NCBI GenBank assembly: GCA_030646295.1
Contig: JAUSND010000002.1
Span: forward strand, 1 to 64,000
Source of the DNA: Moraxellaceae bacterium
Lineage (GTDB): Bacteria > Pseudomonadota > Gammaproteobacteria > Pseudomonadales > Moraxellaceae
Reading direction: 5' to 3'
DNA: 64,000 bases
Part shown: piece by piece, positions 36,084 to 46,481 of the stretch
Numbering within the stretch: the stretch's first letter is position 1
Layout: each line of letters opens with the position of its first letter
Notes under the pieces: model-generated
What the model was told of the DNA's origin: nothing
Databases searched by the model: none
What the model saw: only the letters and a program-made list of their open reading frames with translations
Program-made: the position numbers and the translations under genes

Positions 36084-36719
36084 ATGTCGGTCATCAAGTT
36101 CATTCAGGAAGGCGGCTTTTTCATGTACCCCATCCTGCTCGTCCTTTTTCTGGGCATGGGCATCGTTATTGAACGCGCCCTCTACCTGACCAAGGTCGTC
36201 AGCAGCAACAAGGCAGTCTGGAATGATGTTTTCCCGCTTCTGTCCAAGGGCCAGCTCAAACCTGCCCTGGACAAGGTGAAGGATAACGATGCCGCCATTG
36301 CCCGCATCCTGACCAATGGTCTGACCCGCGGTCTGAGTGCACGCCGGGTGGAAGATGTGGAAACCGCCATGGAAGAAGGACTGATGGAAGTCATGCCCCG
36401 CCTTGAGGCCCGCACCTCCTATGTTGCCACCTTTGCCAACATTGCCACCCTTCTCGGCCTGACCGGCACAGTGCAGGGCCTGATCTCCGCTTTCGATGCC
36501 GTTGCCAATGCGGATCCGGCCATCAAGGGCGACCTGCTCTCCAGCTCGATTTCCGTTGCCATGAACACGACACTGTTCGGTCTGGTGGTTGCCATTCCCC
36601 TGCTGCTGGCATTCTCCTTCCTGCAGAACAAGACCAACTCCGTCGTGGAAAGCCTGGAGATGGCTTCGATCAAGTTCCTCAATGTACTGCGTCAGCTCAG
36701 CGTCACCAAACCTGAATAA
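36084..36719 (+). CDS. MotA/TolQ/ExbB-family proton channel protein (AglR-like)
   Basis: A 211-residue inner-membrane protein with three membrane segments. The first is near residues 12-32, then a cytoplasmic loop follows, and two more segments lie in the region EARTSYVATFANIATLLGLTGTVQGL (split, about 111-140) and LFGLVVAIPLLLAFSFLQNK. The TolQ/ExbB pattern is clear. With TolR-like partners it should form a proton-driven motor. AGGAG at 36071-36075 precedes the start. The surrounding TPR and AgmX-type genes set it apart from a tol-pal or iron-uptake exb operon. Confidence 0.88.
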   Translation: MSVIKFIQEGGFFMYPILLVLFLGMGIVIERALYLTKVVSSNKAVWNDVFPLLSKGQLKPALDKVKDNDAAIARILTNGLTRGLSARRVEDVETAMEEGLMEVMPRLEARTSYVATFANIATLLGLTGTVQGLISAFDAVANADPAIKGDLLSSSISVAMNTTLFGLVVAIPLLLAFSFLQNKTNSVVESLEMASIKFLNVLRQLSVTKPE

Positions 36720-36753
36720 ATCGGCCCTGAACCAGCATTAAGAGGAGCCGAGA

Positions 36754-37260
36754 ATGAGCTCGCGCAAAAGGCGCAGCACGGATGCGGATCTTGATATCAC
36801 CTCATTCATGAACCTGATGGTGATCCTGATTCCGTTTTTGCTGCTGAATGCCGTCTTCACCCAGGTTGCTGTCCTGCAGGTTTCCCTGCCGAAGGACGGC
36901 GGAGGTGCGGCCGGCAATGAACCAAAGAAACCGCTGGTCCTGGAGGTCATGGTGTACGGTGACCGCTTTGTGGTGGCGGATCGTCAGACCGGCCCGCTGA
37001 AAATCATTCCCAAGGCAGCAGAGGGTCATGATTTCAAGGCCCTGAATGACTACCTGCGGGAAGTAAAAACCCAGCACCCCGCCGTGAATGAAGCCACCAT
37101 CCTTCTGGAGCAGGAAACGTCTTATGACAACCTGATTCACACCATGGATGCCGTGCGCATCATCCAGAGCGAGGTGAATGGCAAACCGACCAAGTACGCC
37201 CTCTTCCCTGAGGTCGGCATTGGTGATGCCCCGACAGATCCGAACAAGGGAGGTGCATGA
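36754..37260 (+). CDS. First TolR/ExbD-family protein
   Basis: A 168-residue protein with one membrane helix (about residues 18-40, DITSFMNLMVILIPFLLL). Its conserved membrane aspartate D14 or D15 lies just before, as in ExbD/TolR. A periplasmic domain follows. It would pair with the TolQ-like protein and bear the proton-carrying residue. AGAGGAGCCGAG precedes the start. Its stop overlaps the start of a second ExbD-like gene (ATGA). Two TolR proteins for one TolQ is the arrangement of AglRQS in Myxococcus. Confidence 0.87.
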   Translation: MSSRKRRSTDADLDITSFMNLMVILIPFLLLNAVFTQVAVLQVSLPKDGGGAAGNEPKKPLVLEVMVYGDRFVVADRQTGPLKIIPKAAEGHDFKALNDYLREVKTQHPAVNEATILLEQETSYDNLIHTMDAVRIIQSEVNGKPTKYALFPEVGIGDAPTDPNKGGA

Positions 37261-37766
37261 TGAAAAAGAAGAATGCACGTGCCTTGCGCATCGAACGTCG
37301 CTCCCGGAGGCATCAGCCGCAGGCGGCGCTCAGCCTGACCTCGCTGATGGATATTTTCACCATCCTGGTGTTCTTTCTGCTGGTCAACTCGGAGAATCCG
37401 GCAAAGTTGCCACCAACCGATACCCTGCAGTTGCCTATCTCGCTCGCGGAGAAAACGCCAAAGCAGAATCTGGTCGTCATGGTTACCAAGGCTGACATTC
37501 TGGTTCAGGACATGAAGGTGGCAAGCGTGGCCGAAGCAATGGCAACCGATACCCCCATGATTCCTGCACTGGCAGTCGAGTTGCAATACCGTGCGGCCAA
37601 GACAGCACCGGTACTCAATGCCGAAGGCATTCCGGAACGTGAGGTCACGATCCTGGCTGACAAGGATATTTCCTACAAGGCGTTGCGAAAGGTCATGGCA
37701 ACACTGAGTGCCAACGACTACTCGAAAATATCCTTCGGCGTCATCAAGGGAGGGGCCCAGAAATGA
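37257..37766 (+). CDS. Second TolR/ExbD-family protein
   Basis: A 169-residue relative of the previous protein. It has a basic N-terminus, then a membrane helix at about residues 26-45 (LTSLMDIFTILVFFLLV) with the ExbD-type aspartate D32, and a periplasmic domain. The ATG at 37257 overlaps the previous stop; the adjacent ATG at 37260 is an alternative. The 3' end overlaps the next gene by four bases. Tight overlaps through the last three genes indicate equal and coupled synthesis. Confidence 0.86.
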   Translation: MMKKKNARALRIERRSRRHQPQAALSLTSLMDIFTILVFFLLVNSENPAKLPPTDTLQLPISLAEKTPKQNLVVMVTKADILVQDMKVASVAEAMATDTPMIPALAVELQYRAAKTAPVLNAEGIPEREVTILADKDISYKALRKVMATLSANDYSKISFGVIKGGAQK

Positions 37767-38731
37767 CCCAGCCCATGATGACTCTTGACGGGATGCTGCC
37801 TTGGGACAACCTGCCATCGGATGACAGGCGTCGCAAGGCCATCACCATTCTCATGCTGATTCTGGCCTTCCTGCTCAGCATCATCATCCTGTTCGTCAAG
37901 GTTCCAAAAGAGGACCGCGCGGCAGCCGAAGCAATGCCTGAACGCATTGCCCGTGTTGTCGAGCGCAAGATAGAGCTGCCGCCCCCTCCTCCGCCAAAAC
38001 CCAAGGAAGAGCCGAAGAAGGAAGACGAAGCCCCGAAACTTGAGGAAAAAACGGACAAGCCTGTCGTTGCCAAGCCGGTTGAAGTTGAACAGGCCCGGGC
38101 AAAGGCATCCAAGGCGCTTCAGGATGCAGGTCTTGACCAGCTGGCCTCACTGCGTGACGAGTTCGAGCTTCCCACACCAGCCGGTGGTGCCTTGATCACC
38201 AATACCGAAGCTGCCGGTACCAGCCGGGCCATGCTGACCAGCCGGGCCGGATCGGGCTCTGGCGCACTTGCTTCTGCGGGCTATGGCGCCGGCAGTGGCC
38301 AGGTCAGCTCCGGTTTTGGTGGCGGCGTTGCTGGCGGCAAGGGCAGCAAGGGGATGCTTGCCGGTGGCGGCAAGATGCAAACGGTGGAGAGCGGCATCAA
38401 GGGTGCTGAGGGCGTTCGTCCCGTCAACAAGGACGGCAAGTCGCGTCGTACCGCCGAGGATATCCGCAAGATATTCGACCAGTATGGTGCCCGTCTGAAC
38501 AATGCCCACCAGCGTGCGCTGCGTGACGACCCGAACATCCAGGGCAGCCTGACGCTCAAGCTGACGATTGCACCGGATGGCTCGGTCACCAGTTGCACGG
38601 TGGCCTCCAGCCAACTGAACAATCCGGAGCTGGAAGCCAAGATTGTGGCCATTGTGAAGGGCTTCAACTTCGGCTCCGATAATGTCGAGGTGTTCAACGG
38701 GCAGCACACCCTCAACTTCTTCTCGGGTTGA
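37763..38731 (+). CDS. TonB-like protein with AgmX/PglI-type C-terminal domain
   Basis: A 322-residue inner-membrane-anchored protein. The cytoplasmic N-terminus is followed by a membrane helix (about residues 29-51), a proline- and charge-rich spacer with six consecutive prolines near 74-79, a Gly/Ser-rich stretch (about 150-210) and a C-terminal TonB-like domain. In that domain, RTAEDIRKIFDQYGARLNNAH and LTLKLTIAPDGSVTSC are typical of the AgmX/PglI (GltJ/GltG) family. It should transmit motor energy to outer-membrane partners. A strong terminator closes the operon just after it. Confidence 0.84.
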   Translation: MTQPMMTLDGMLPWDNLPSDDRRRKAITILMLILAFLLSIIILFVKVPKEDRAAAEAMPERIARVVERKIELPPPPPPKPKEEPKKEDEAPKLEEKTDKPVVAKPVEVEQARAKASKALQDAGLDQLASLRDEFELPTPAGGALITNTEAAGTSRAMLTSRAGSGSGALASAGYGAGSGQVSSGFGGGVAGGKGSKGMLAGGGKMQTVESGIKGAEGVRPVNKDGKSRRTAEDIRKIFDQYGARLNNAHQRALRDDPNIQGSLTLKLTIAPDGSVTSCTVASSQLNNPELEAKIVAIVKGFNFGSDNVEVFNGQHTLNFFSG

Positions 38732-38741
38732 GGGTTGGCGT

Positions 38742-38784
38742 GACCAACAAAAAAGGCGCGGACTTCGCGCCTTTTTTGTTGGTC
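38742..38784 (+). terminator. Intrinsic terminator of the envelope cluster
   Basis: GACCAACAAAAAAGGCGCG and CGCGCCTTTTTTGTTGGTC pair along an almost perfect 18-bp stem around a short loop, with a T run inside the 3' arm. It starts 10 nt after the stop of the AgmX-type gene. The symmetrical stem could also work from the other strand, but no minus-strand gene ends here. Confidence 0.9.
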
Positions 38785-38880
38785 CCTGATGTCCGCCGGG
38801 GTATACCTGTTTTCCCGTACTCAAGGCTTGCGGTTTCTTGATGTGGCGCAAGCGGACAGCCAGTCATTTGCACTTTTTCC

Positions 38881-38908
38881 TTGTGCCCTGCCGGGCACTG
38901 AGTAAAAT
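38881..38908 (+). promoter_or_regulatory. Candidate nuo promoter with an embedded palindrome
   Basis: TAAAAT at 38903-38908 (5 of 6) lies 16 nt after TTGTGC at 38881-38886 (3 of 6). The spacer contains the perfect hairpin GTGCCC-TGCC-GGGCAC at 38883-38898, which could be an operator. About 125 nt separates it from the chosen nuoA start. Confidence 0.35.
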
Positions 38909-39034
38909 TGGCGCGCCCGAAGCGGTATCCGCATGCAAGTGCGGCCTTTTTTGGCCATAATCAACAAGTTCATGACCGATGTTGGTCATTTCCGCCCTGA
39001 TTTCAGGCGGAGTCTCTGCCAGAGGTACAAAGCC

Positions 39035-39472
39035 GTGCCGACTGTCGTCGAATCTTCAAGCAGCCTCTGGGCCATGATCGCCTACATGGGCGGTGTCGTC
39101 TTCCTGCTGGCCTTCATGCTCGGCATTCCGGTGTGGCTGGGTGGCCGCGACTGGGGCCGGGCCAAGAACGAGCCCTTTGAGTCTGGCGTGGTGCCCTCGG
39201 GCGGCGCTCACCTGCGCCTTTCCGCCAAGTTCTACCTGATCGCCATGTTCTTCGTCATTTTCGACGTGGAAGCCCTCTTTCTGTATGCCTGGGCCGTCTC
39301 CGTCCGCGAGTCGGGCTGGACCGGATTCATCGAAGTTTCCATCTTTATCGGCGTGCTGCTGGCCGGTCTCGTCTATATCTGGCGCATTGGTGCCCTTGAG
39401 TGGGCTCCGGCCCAGCGCAAGCGCCGTGCCGAACGCGAGGCCGCTCGTCGCGCCCGGGAGTCCCAGGCATGA
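39035..39472 (+). CDS. nuoA: NADH-quinone oxidoreductase subunit A
   Basis: A 145-residue membrane subunit of complex I with three segments. The conserved stretch [22 protein letters not shown] (split) and the acidic [15 protein letters not shown] in helix 2 are diagnostic. The tail [12 protein letters not shown] is unusually basic. The GTG at 39035 follows AGAGG at 39021-39025 and is preferred over ATG at 38933, which adds 34 unlikely residues. The gene opens a 13-gene operon and overlaps nuoB by four bases. Confidence 0.92.
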   Translation: MPTVVESSSSLWAMIAYMGGVVFLLAFMLGIPVWLGGRDWGRAKNEPFESGVVPSGGAHLRLSAKFYLIAMFFVIFDVEALFLYAWAVSVRESGWTGFIEVSIFIGVLLAGLVYIWRIGALEWAPAQRKRRAEREAARRARESQA

Positions 39473-40146
39473 AATACACCTTGAGCCGCATTGATCCGAA
39501 TGCCGCCAACGACCGCTACCCGATCCAGCAGAAGCAGACCGGCGTCAGTGATCCGGTGGAGGATCAGGTTCACAAGAACATCTTCATGGGCAAGCTGGAA
39601 GATGTTCTCCATTCCACCGTGAACTGGGGTCGCAAGAACTCCCTCTGGCCGTACAACTTCGGCCTGTCCTGCTGTTATGTGGAAATGGCCACGGCCTTTA
39701 CCGCCCCACACGACCTTGCCCGCTTTGGCGCCGAAGTGATTCGCGCCTCGCCACGTCAGGCCGACCTGATGGTGGTTGCCGGTACCTGCTTCATCAAGAT
39801 GGCCCCCGTGGTCCAGCGCCTGTATGAACAGATGCTGGAACCGAAGTGGGTGATCTCCATGGGTGCCTGCGCCAACTCCGGCGGCATGTACGACATCTAT
39901 TCCGTAGTGCAGGGCGTCGACAAGTTCATCCCGGTCGATGTCTATGTTCCCGGCTGCCCGCCCCGCCCCGAAGCCTTCCTGCAGGCCCTGATGTTGCTGC
40001 AGGACTCGATTGGGCAGGAGCGTCGCCCCCTGTCATGGGTGGTCGGCGAACAGGGCGTGTATCGCCCGGAAATGCAGCCCGAACGTGACCGCAAGTGCGA
40101 AAGCCGCATTGCAGTGACCAATCTGCGCACTCCTGATCAGGTTTGA
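39469..40146 (+). CDS. nuoB: NADH-quinone oxidoreductase subunit B
   Basis: A 225-residue peripheral subunit of complex I that holds the terminal [4Fe-4S] cluster N2 next to the quinone site. The ligands lie in [17 protein letters not shown] and [12 protein letters not shown] at 39469 overlaps the nuoA stop (ATGA). The C-terminal 40 residues ([14 protein letters not shown]) go beyond the core fold, as in many gammaproteobacteria. Confidence 0.96.
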   Translation: MKYTLSRIDPNAANDRYPIQQKQTGVSDPVEDQVHKNIFMGKLEDVLHSTVNWGRKNSLWPYNFGLSCCYVEMATAFTAPHDLARFGAEVIRASPRQADLMVVAGTCFIKMAPVVQRLYEQMLEPKWVISMGACANSGGMYDIYSVVQGVDKFIPVDVYVPGCPPRPEAFLQALMLLQDSIGQERRPLSWVVGEQGVYRPEMQPERDRKCESRIAVTNLRTPDQV

Positions 40147-40191
40147 TGGGTGGGCGCGCATGGTGTGCGCCCCGAAACGACAGTATTGATG

Positions 40192-41955
40192 ATGGCTGAC
40201 AACACTCCCCTGCCGGCGGAGCCCGCCGTTGTACGCGAGCTGCTCGCGCAATTCGGGTCCGAGGTCTGCACCGTGCAGGCCACGCTGGATCGTGTTCCCA
40301 CCCTCTGGGTGCCGCGCGAGCGCCTGCTTGAGGTGCTGCGCTTCCTGCGCAATCTCCCGCAACCTTATGTGATGCTGTATGACCTGTCGGCAATTGACGA
40401 GCGTCTGCGCAAGCATCGCCAGGGCCAGCCGGAATCCGACTTCACCGTGTTCTATCACCTGCTCTCGATCGAGCGGAACAGTGATGTGCGCATCAAGGTT
40501 GCCCTCAAGGCCGACGACCGTAACCTGCCCACTGCCATCCCGATCTGGCCGAATGCCAACTGGTATGAGCGTGAAGTGTGGGACCTGTTCGGGATCACCT
40601 TTGCCGGCCACCCGCTGCTGACCCGCATCCTGTTGCCGCGCAACTGGACCGGTCACCCGCTGTGCAAGGATTACCCGGCCCGTGCCACCGAGTTCGATCC
40701 CTTCGTGCTCGATGCTGCCAAACAGGATGCCGAGCAGGAAGCCCTGCGCTTCAACCCGGAAGAGTGGGGCATGAAGACAGGCACCGAGAACGAGGACTAC
40801 ATGATCCTCAACCTCGGCCCCAACCACCCTTCCGCGCACGGTGCCTTCCGTATCGTGTTGCAGCTTGACGGTGAAGAAATCGTCGACTGCGTGCCGGATA
40901 TCGGCTACCACCATCGTGGCGCCGAAAAGATGGCCGAGCGCCAGACCTGGCACAGCTATATTCCCTACACCGACCGCATCGATTACCTCGGTGGGGTGAT
41001 GAACAACATGCCCTACGTGCTGGCCGTGGAAAAACTGGCCGGTATCGAAGTACCTGATCGCGTAAAGACGATTCGCGTGATGCTGTCGGAATTTTTCCGT
41101 ATCACGTCTCACCTGCTGTTCCTGGGCACCTATATCCAGGACGTGGGCGGGATGACGCCGATCTTCTTCATGTTCACCGACCGCCAGAAAGCCTATGACG
41201 TGATCGAGGCCATTACCGGCTTCCGCATGCACCCGGCCTGGTTCCGTATCGGTGGCGTGGCGCATGACCTGCCGCAGGGCTGGGACCGTCTGGTTCGTGA
41301 CTTCCTCGACTGGATGCCCAAGCGTCTGGACGAGTACGAAAAAGCGGCCATGAAGAACGGCATCCTGCGTGCCCGTACCATTGATGTGGCCCAGTACAAT
41401 TCAAAGGAAGCGCTGGAGTGGGGCGTCACCGGTCCAGGCCTGCGTGCCACCGGTATCGACTACGACCTGCGCAAGGCGCGTCCGTACTCCGGTTACGAGA
41501 ACTTCGACTTTGAAGTACCGCTGGCCCACAACGGCGATGCCTATGACCGCGGCATGGTGCGTCTGGAAGAAATGCGCCAGAGCCTGCGCATCATCCGCCA
41601 GTGTCTCGAAAACATGCCGGCCGGCCCGTACAAGGCGGATCACCCGCTCACCGTGCCGCCGCCCAAGGAACAGACGCTGCAGCATATCGAAACCCTGATC
41701 ACGCACTTCCTGAGCGTATCGTGGGGGCCGATCATGCCGGCCGGCGAATCCAGCCAGATGATTGAAGCTACCAAGGGCATCAACAGCTACTACCTGGTGT
41801 CCGACCAGAGCACGATGAGCTATCGCACGCGCATCCGTACACCCAGCTATCCACACCTGCAGCAGATCCCCTCGGTGATCCGCGGCAGCATGGTTCCCGA
41901 TCTTATTGCCTATCTTGCGTCCATCGATTTCGTGATGGCCGATGTGGACCGTTAA
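40192..41955 (+). CDS. nuoCD: NADH-quinone oxidoreductase fused subunit CD
   Basis: A 587-residue fusion: the NuoC part covers about residues 1-190 ([19 protein letters not shown]), and the NuoD part, about 200-587, has [12 protein letters not shown] and the hydrogenase-like core with quinone-site residues. Fused nuoCD is typical of gammaproteobacteria, as opposed to separate nuoC and nuoD in betaproteobacteria. Start ATG 40192 (MADNTPLP) or the adjacent ATG at 40189; a still longer reading from 40150 is unlikely. Near its end ([19 protein letters not shown]) the sequence is well conserved. Confidence 0.95.
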   Translation: MADNTPLPAEPAVVRELLAQFGSEVCTVQATLDRVPTLWVPRERLLEVLRFLRNLPQPYVMLYDLSAIDERLRKHRQGQPESDFTVFYHLLSIERNSDVRIKVALKADDRNLPTAIPIWPNANWYEREVWDLFGITFAGHPLLTRILLPRNWTGHPLCKDYPARATEFDPFVLDAAKQDAEQEALRFNPEEWGMKTGTENEDYMILNLGPNHPSAHGAFRIVLQLDGEEIVDCVPDIGYHHRGAEKMAERQTWHSYIPYTDRIDYLGGVMNNMPYVLAVEKLAGIEVPDRVKTIRVMLSEFFRITSHLLFLGTYIQDVGGMTPIFFMFTDRQKAYDVIEAITGFRMHPAWFRIGGVAHDLPQGWDRLVRDFLDWMPKRLDEYEKAAMKNGILRARTIDVAQYNSKEALEWGVTGPGLRATGIDYDLRKARPYSGYENFDFEVPLAHNGDAYDRGMVRLEEMRQSLRIIRQCLENMPAGPYKADHPLTVPPPKEQTLQHIETLITHFLSVSWGPIMPAGESSQMIEATKGINSYYLVSDQSTMSYRTRIRTPSYPHLQQIPSVIRGSMVPDLIAYLASIDFVMADVDR

Positions 41956-41959
41956 CACC

Positions 41960-42466
41960 ATGACGACTTCCAACGCAAAACTCATCGTTACCGACCGCTA
42001 CCAGCTCTCTGCGGAAGAACGCACCGCCATGGAAGAAGCCATTCATCATTATGATGATGCGCGTGCAGCCTCAATTGATGCGCTCAAGATCGTGCAGGAA
42101 AAGCACGGCTGGGTGCCGGACGGCGCCATTTACGCCATTGCCGACGTTCTGGGCATTCCTGCCACGGATGTCGAAGGTGTAGCGACGTTCTACAACCTGA
42201 TTTTCCGTCAGCCGGTGGGACGCCACGTGATTACCGTGTGCGATTCCATTGGCTGCTACCTGACCGGCTCTGACAACCTCATTGACGGCATCAGGAAGCA
42301 CCTGGGTATCGAGCTGGGCCAGACCACGGCCGATGGCCGCTTCACGCTGCTGCCAATCTGCTGTCTCGGCAATTGCGACAAGGGCCCCACGCTCATGATC
42401 GGCAAGGATACCCATGGCCCGGTGACGGTCGGCGATATTCCCTCCCTGCTGGAGCGCTACGCATGA
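41960..42466 (+). CDS. nuoE: NADH-quinone oxidoreductase subunit E
   Basis: A 168-residue thioredoxin-fold subunit that binds the [2Fe-2S] cluster N1a. The ligands lie in CDSIGC and ICCLGNC. It works with NuoF in the NADH-dehydrogenase module. ATG at 41960 (MTTSNAK) comes 4 nt after the nuoCD stop; a longer reading overlaps nuoCD. The stop overlaps the nuoF start. Confidence 0.95.
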   Translation: MTTSNAKLIVTDRYQLSAEERTAMEEAIHHYDDARAASIDALKIVQEKHGWVPDGAIYAIADVLGIPATDVEGVATFYNLIFRQPVGRHVITVCDSIGCYLTGSDNLIDGIRKHLGIELGQTTADGRFTLLPICCLGNCDKGPTLMIGKDTHGPVTVGDIPSLLERYA

Positions 42467-43779
42467 GCATTGTGAAAAGCGCAGACACCCACCCGCTGAC
42501 CTGGCGCCATGACCCCGCCAATCCCTGTCTCGACCTGAAAAGCTACGAGGCAAAGGAAGGCTATGCCGCCCTGCGCAAGGCCATCAAGGACATGTCCCCT
42601 GCTGCCGTGCAACAGGTGGTCAAGGACGCCAACCTGCGTGGTCGTGGTGGTGCCGGTTTCCCGACTGGCGTGAAATGGTCGCTGGTGCCGATGGGCCCGG
42701 ATGCCGGTCCGAAATACCTCGTCTGCAACGCCGACGAAATGGAACCGGGTACGTTCAAGGACCGCATGCTGATGGAGCAGCTGCCCCATCAGATGATCGA
42801 GTCCATGATCGTGGCCGGTTTTGCCCTGCAGGTAACCCGCGCCTACATTTTCCTGCGCGGTGAATACTTTCTGGCGGCCGAACGTCTTAATCGTGCGATT
42901 GCAGAAGCCAAGGCCGCCGGCTATCTGGGCGAGAACATCCTTGGCTCCGGCTGGGGCATGGATCTGCATGTGCATACCGGGGCCGGCCGCTACATCTGTG
43001 GCGAAGAAACCGCGCTCATCAATTCGCTCGAAGGCCGTCGCGCCAATCCGCGCGCCAAGCCTCCCTTCCCGCAGATTGCCGGTCTCTGGGGCAAACCCAC
43101 CATCGTCAACAATGTCGAAAGCCTGAACAACATTCCGGCCATCGTGTTGCGCGGTGCCGACTGGTTCAAGGGTCTGTCGCAGGGCAAGTCGCCGGATGCC
43201 GGCACCAAGCTGTATGGCATTTCCGGCAAGGCCAAACGTACCGGTCTGTGGGAATTGCCGATAGGCACCACGGGCGAAGAAATTCTGGAAGAGCACGCTG
43301 GCGGCATGCAGGACGGCCTCAAGCTGCGCTGCTGGCTGCCGGGTGGCGCGTCCACCGACTTCCTGCTGCCCGAGCACCTCAAGCTCGCCATGGATTACGA
43401 CACCATCATGAAAGCCGGCAGCCGTATGGGCACCGGCCTGATGATGGTGGTGGATGACAAGCAGGACATCGTCTCGGTGGTGCGCAATCTCGAGCAGTTC
43501 TTTGCGCGCGAATCCTGTGGCTGGTGTACCCCCTGCCGCGATGGCCTTCCCTGGACCGTAAAGGTACTGCAGGCGCTTGAAGCCAAGGCGGGTCAGGCCG
43601 GCGACATCGAATTCCTCGAGCACATGACGCGTTCCCTCGGCCCCGGCAAGACCTTCTGCGCCCATGCGCCCGGTGCCATGGAACCGCTGCAGAGTGCACT
43701 CAAGTATTTCCGTTCCGATTTTGAAAAAGGCATTCCGGCTGCGGTAGCAACACCGGCCAACAGCGGAGTGAATGTGTAA
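42463..43779 (+). CDS. nuoF: NADH-quinone oxidoreductase subunit F (NADH- and FMN-binding)
   Basis: A 438-residue flavoprotein that takes hydride from [17 protein letters not shown] near residue 49 binds the nucleotide and FMN, and [12 protein letters not shown] near residue 348 holds the [4Fe-4S] cluster N3. It starts at ATG 42463, overlapping the nuoE stop, and its stop overlaps nuoG by one base. Confidence 0.96.
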   Translation: MSIVKSADTHPLTWRHDPANPCLDLKSYEAKEGYAALRKAIKDMSPAAVQQVVKDANLRGRGGAGFPTGVKWSLVPMGPDAGPKYLVCNADEMEPGTFKDRMLMEQLPHQMIESMIVAGFALQVTRAYIFLRGEYFLAAERLNRAIAEAKAAGYLGENILGSGWGMDLHVHTGAGRYICGEETALINSLEGRRANPRAKPPFPQIAGLWGKPTIVNNVESLNNIPAIVLRGADWFKGLSQGKSPDAGTKLYGISGKAKRTGLWELPIGTTGEEILEEHAGGMQDGLKLRCWLPGGASTDFLLPEHLKLAMDYDTIMKAGSRMGTGLMMVVDDKQDIVSVVRNLEQFFARESCGWCTPCRDGLPWTVKVLQALEAKAGQAGDIEFLEHMTRSLGPGKTFCAHAPGAMEPLQSALKYFRSDFEKGIPAAVATPANSGVNV

Positions 43780-46481
43780 TGGCCACAATTCATGTAGACG
43801 GCAAGGATTTCGAAGTCGACGGCGCAGACAACCTGCTGCAGGCCTGCCTGTCACTCGGACTCGACATTCCCTATTTCTGCTGGCACCCGGCACTCGGCTC
43901 CGTCGGAGCCTGTCGCCAGTGTGCAGTGAAACAATACGCCAATGCCGACGACAAGCGTGGTCGTCTGGTGATGTCGTGCATGACGCCGGCGGCGGACAAT
44001 ACCTACATCTCGATCGATGACGAGGAGGCCAAGGTCTTCCGTGAGTCCGTCGTGGAATGGCTGATGACCAACCACCCGCACGATTGTCCGGTGTGCGAGG
44101 AAGGCGGCCACTGTCACCTGCAGGACATGACCGTGATGACGCAGCACCACAAGCGTCGTTACCGCTTCAACAAGCGTACGCACAACAACCAGGATCTCGG
44201 TCCCTTCGTGAATCACGAAATGAACCGTTGCATCGCCTGCTACCGTTGCGTGCGTTACTACAAGGATTATGCCGGCGGCACCGATCTGGGTGTGTATGGC
44301 GCGCATGACAACGTCTACTTCGGCCGTGCCGAAAACGGCTGTCTGGAAAGCGAATTCTCCGGCAACCTGACCGAGGTCTGCCCGACCGGCGTGTTCACCG
44401 ACAAGACCCACTCCGAGCGCTACAACCGCAAGTGGGACATGCAGTTTGCCCCCAGCATCTGCCAGGGCTGCTCTGTCGGCTGCAGCATTTCCCCGGGCGA
44501 GCGCTACGGCGAACTGCGTCGCATCGAGAACCGCTATAACGGTTCCGTGAATCATTACTTCCTGTGCGACCGTGGCCGCTTCGGCTACGGCTTCGTGAAC
44601 CGCAAGGATCGTCCGCAGCAGCCCGAGCTGCTGGAGAACGGCCAGCGCCGCACGCTGGGCACCGATGCAGGCCTGGATCAGGCCGGCGCGCTGCTCAAGA
44701 ACGCTCGCCGTGTAGTGGGTATCGGCTCGGCCCGTGCCTCGCTCGAAGCCAACTTTGCCCTGCGCGAACTGGTCGGCCCCCGCAACTTCTTTGCTGGCGT
44801 GAATGCCGCAGAATGGACGCTGATCCGTCGCGTGCGTGACATCCTGCACAACGGCCCGGCCCGCACACCGTCACTGCGTGAAATCGAGGAATGCGATGCC
44901 GCGTTCGTGCTGGGTGAGGATGTTACCCAGACCGCCCCGCGCATTGCCCTCGCCCTGCGCCAGACGGCCAAGAGCAAGGCACTGGCCATGGCGGCCGCCA
45001 AGAAAGTAGGCGCCTGGCAGGCGGAGGCGGTGCTGAACATTGCCCAGCACGAACGCTCGCCGATTTTCCTCGCCAATCTGGCCCCAAGCCGTCTGGATGA
45101 TATCGCTGCAGCCACCACGGTAAGCTCGGCGGCTGGCATTGCCAGCCTTGGCTTTGCCGTGGCGCATGCCATCGACAGTGCCGCACCTGCAGTAGCGGGT
45201 CTGGATGCCGACACGCAGGCGCTGGCAACCCGTATCGCCGACAGCCTGATGGCCGCCGAAAAGCCGCTGGTTGTGGCGGGCACCAGCGCCGGCGACATCG
45301 GCACGCTGGATGCCGCACTGAACATATGCCGTGCCCTCAAGACACGCGGCAAGGCCCCGCAGATCACGCTGACCGTGCCGGAAGTGAACAGCCTCGGTCT
45401 GGCACTGATTGATGCCGACCCGCTGGAAGAAGCACTGACCCAGCTGGAAAACGGCGAAGCGGATTGTCTGGTGGTGCTGGAAAACAACCTTTACCGTCAG
45501 GCACCGAAGGCCCGTCTGGATGCCATTCTGGCCAAGGCAACCCTGCTGGTCATTGATCATCAGCGCACGGACCTTGCTGATCGCGCCAACGTGCTGCTGC
45601 CCGCAGCCAGCTTCGCGGAAGGCGATGGCACCGTGATCAACAATGAAGGCCGCGCCCAGCGCTTCTTCCAGGTCTTTGATGCCACCTACTACCGCCCGGA
45701 TGCCAACATCCATGAAAGCTGGCGCTGGCTGCGTGGCGTACACACCACGCGCGATGGCTACCCGGTGGACTGGGACCAGCTGGATCACGCCACCCGCGCC
45801 TGTGCGGAGGCCTTCCCGCTGCTGGCCGGCATCGTTGATGCTGCGCCGGAAGCCGGTTTCCGCATCAAGGGACTGAAGATTGCCCGCTCGCCACGCCGCT
45901 GGTCCGGTCGTACGTCGCTGCGTGCCAACATCTCGGTGCACGAGCCGCGTACACCGCAGGATAATGACACTGCACTGGCCTTCTCCATGGAAGGGTATTC
46001 CGGCCCCAACGAGCCCTCCTCCCTGGTGCCGTTTGCATGGGCACCGGGCTGGAATTCGCCACAGGCGTGGAACAAGTTCCAGGATGAAGTCGGTGGCCAT
46101 CTGCGTGCCGGTGACCCCGGCGTGCGCCTGCTCAACGCCGGTGATGCACTTGGCTACGCCACGCCTTCTGCCGCCGCCGTCCGTAGCGAACGCACACTGG
46201 TACCGCTGCATCACATCTTTGGTAGTGACGAACTGTCTGCGCGTGCTGACGTCACCGAATCGCGCATTCCGGCACCCTATGTGGCGCTGAATGCCGGCGA
46301 TGCGGCCGCACTGGGCCTGAGCGCCGGGCAGAACGTGACCGTGCGTGTCGGCAGTGATGTGCTGACCCTGCCACTGTCGATTGTGGAAGTGGCCAGCAAC
46401 ACGGTCGGCCTGCCACTGGGTCTGCCGGGCATGCCGTTTGTGGCCGTTGGTGCTCCTGTACTGGTTGGAGGTGCTGCATGA
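43779..46481 (+). CDS. nuoG: NADH-quinone oxidoreductase subunit G
   Basis: A 900-residue iron-sulfur subunit of molybdopterin-oxidoreductase ancestry. The N-terminus carries the [2Fe-2S] ligands ([15 protein letters not shown]), HxxxC-type N5 ([14 protein letters not shown]), N4 cysteines and CQGCSVGC, which suits the extra cluster N7 found in E. coli-type NuoG. The rest is the degenerate molybdopterin-like domain. Its length is normal for the gammaproteobacterial form (about 900). Confidence 0.95.
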   Translation: MATIHVDGKDFEVDGADNLLQACLSLGLDIPYFCWHPALGSVGACRQCAVKQYANADDKRGRLVMSCMTPAADNTYISIDDEEAKVFRESVVEWLMTNHPHDCPVCEEGGHCHLQDMTVMTQHHKRRYRFNKRTHNNQDLGPFVNHEMNRCIACYRCVRYYKDYAGGTDLGVYGAHDNVYFGRAENGCLESEFSGNLTEVCPTGVFTDKTHSERYNRKWDMQFAPSICQGCSVGCSISPGERYGELRRIENRYNGSVNHYFLCDRGRFGYGFVNRKDRPQQPELLENGQRRTLGTDAGLDQAGALLKNARRVVGIGSARASLEANFALRELVGPRNFFAGVNAAEWTLIRRVRDILHNGPARTPSLREIEECDAAFVLGEDVTQTAPRIALALRQTAKSKALAMAAAKKVGAWQAEAVLNIAQHERSPIFLANLAPSRLDDIAAATTVSSAAGIASLGFAVAHAIDSAAPAVAGLDADTQALATRIADSLMAAEKPLVVAGTSAGDIGTLDAALNICRALKTRGKAPQITLTVPEVNSLGLALIDADPLEEALTQLENGEADCLVVLENNLYRQAPKARLDAILAKATLLVIDHQRTDLADRANVLLPAASFAEGDGTVINNEGRAQRFFQVFDATYYRPDANIHESWRWLRGVHTTRDGYPVDWDQLDHATRACAEAFPLLAGIVDAAPEAGFRIKGLKIARSPRRWSGRTSLRANISVHEPRTPQDNDTALAFSMEGYSGPNEPSSLVPFAWAPGWNSPQAWNKFQDEVGGHLRAGDPGVRLLNAGDALGYATPSAAAVRSERTLVPLHHIFGSDELSARADVTESRIPAPYVALNAGDAAALGLSAGQNVTVRVGSDVLTLPLSIVEVASNTVGLPLGLPGMPFVAVGAPVLVGGAA

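Noticed and set aside
42457-43893. A 478-codon minus-strand frame over nuoF
   Set aside because: It is a shadow of nuoF codon bias; the plus strand encodes a complete, motif-bearing subunit.
44871-46214. A 447-codon minus-strand frame over nuoG
   Set aside because: It is antisense to a well-supported gene, with no domain and no ribosome-binding site of note.
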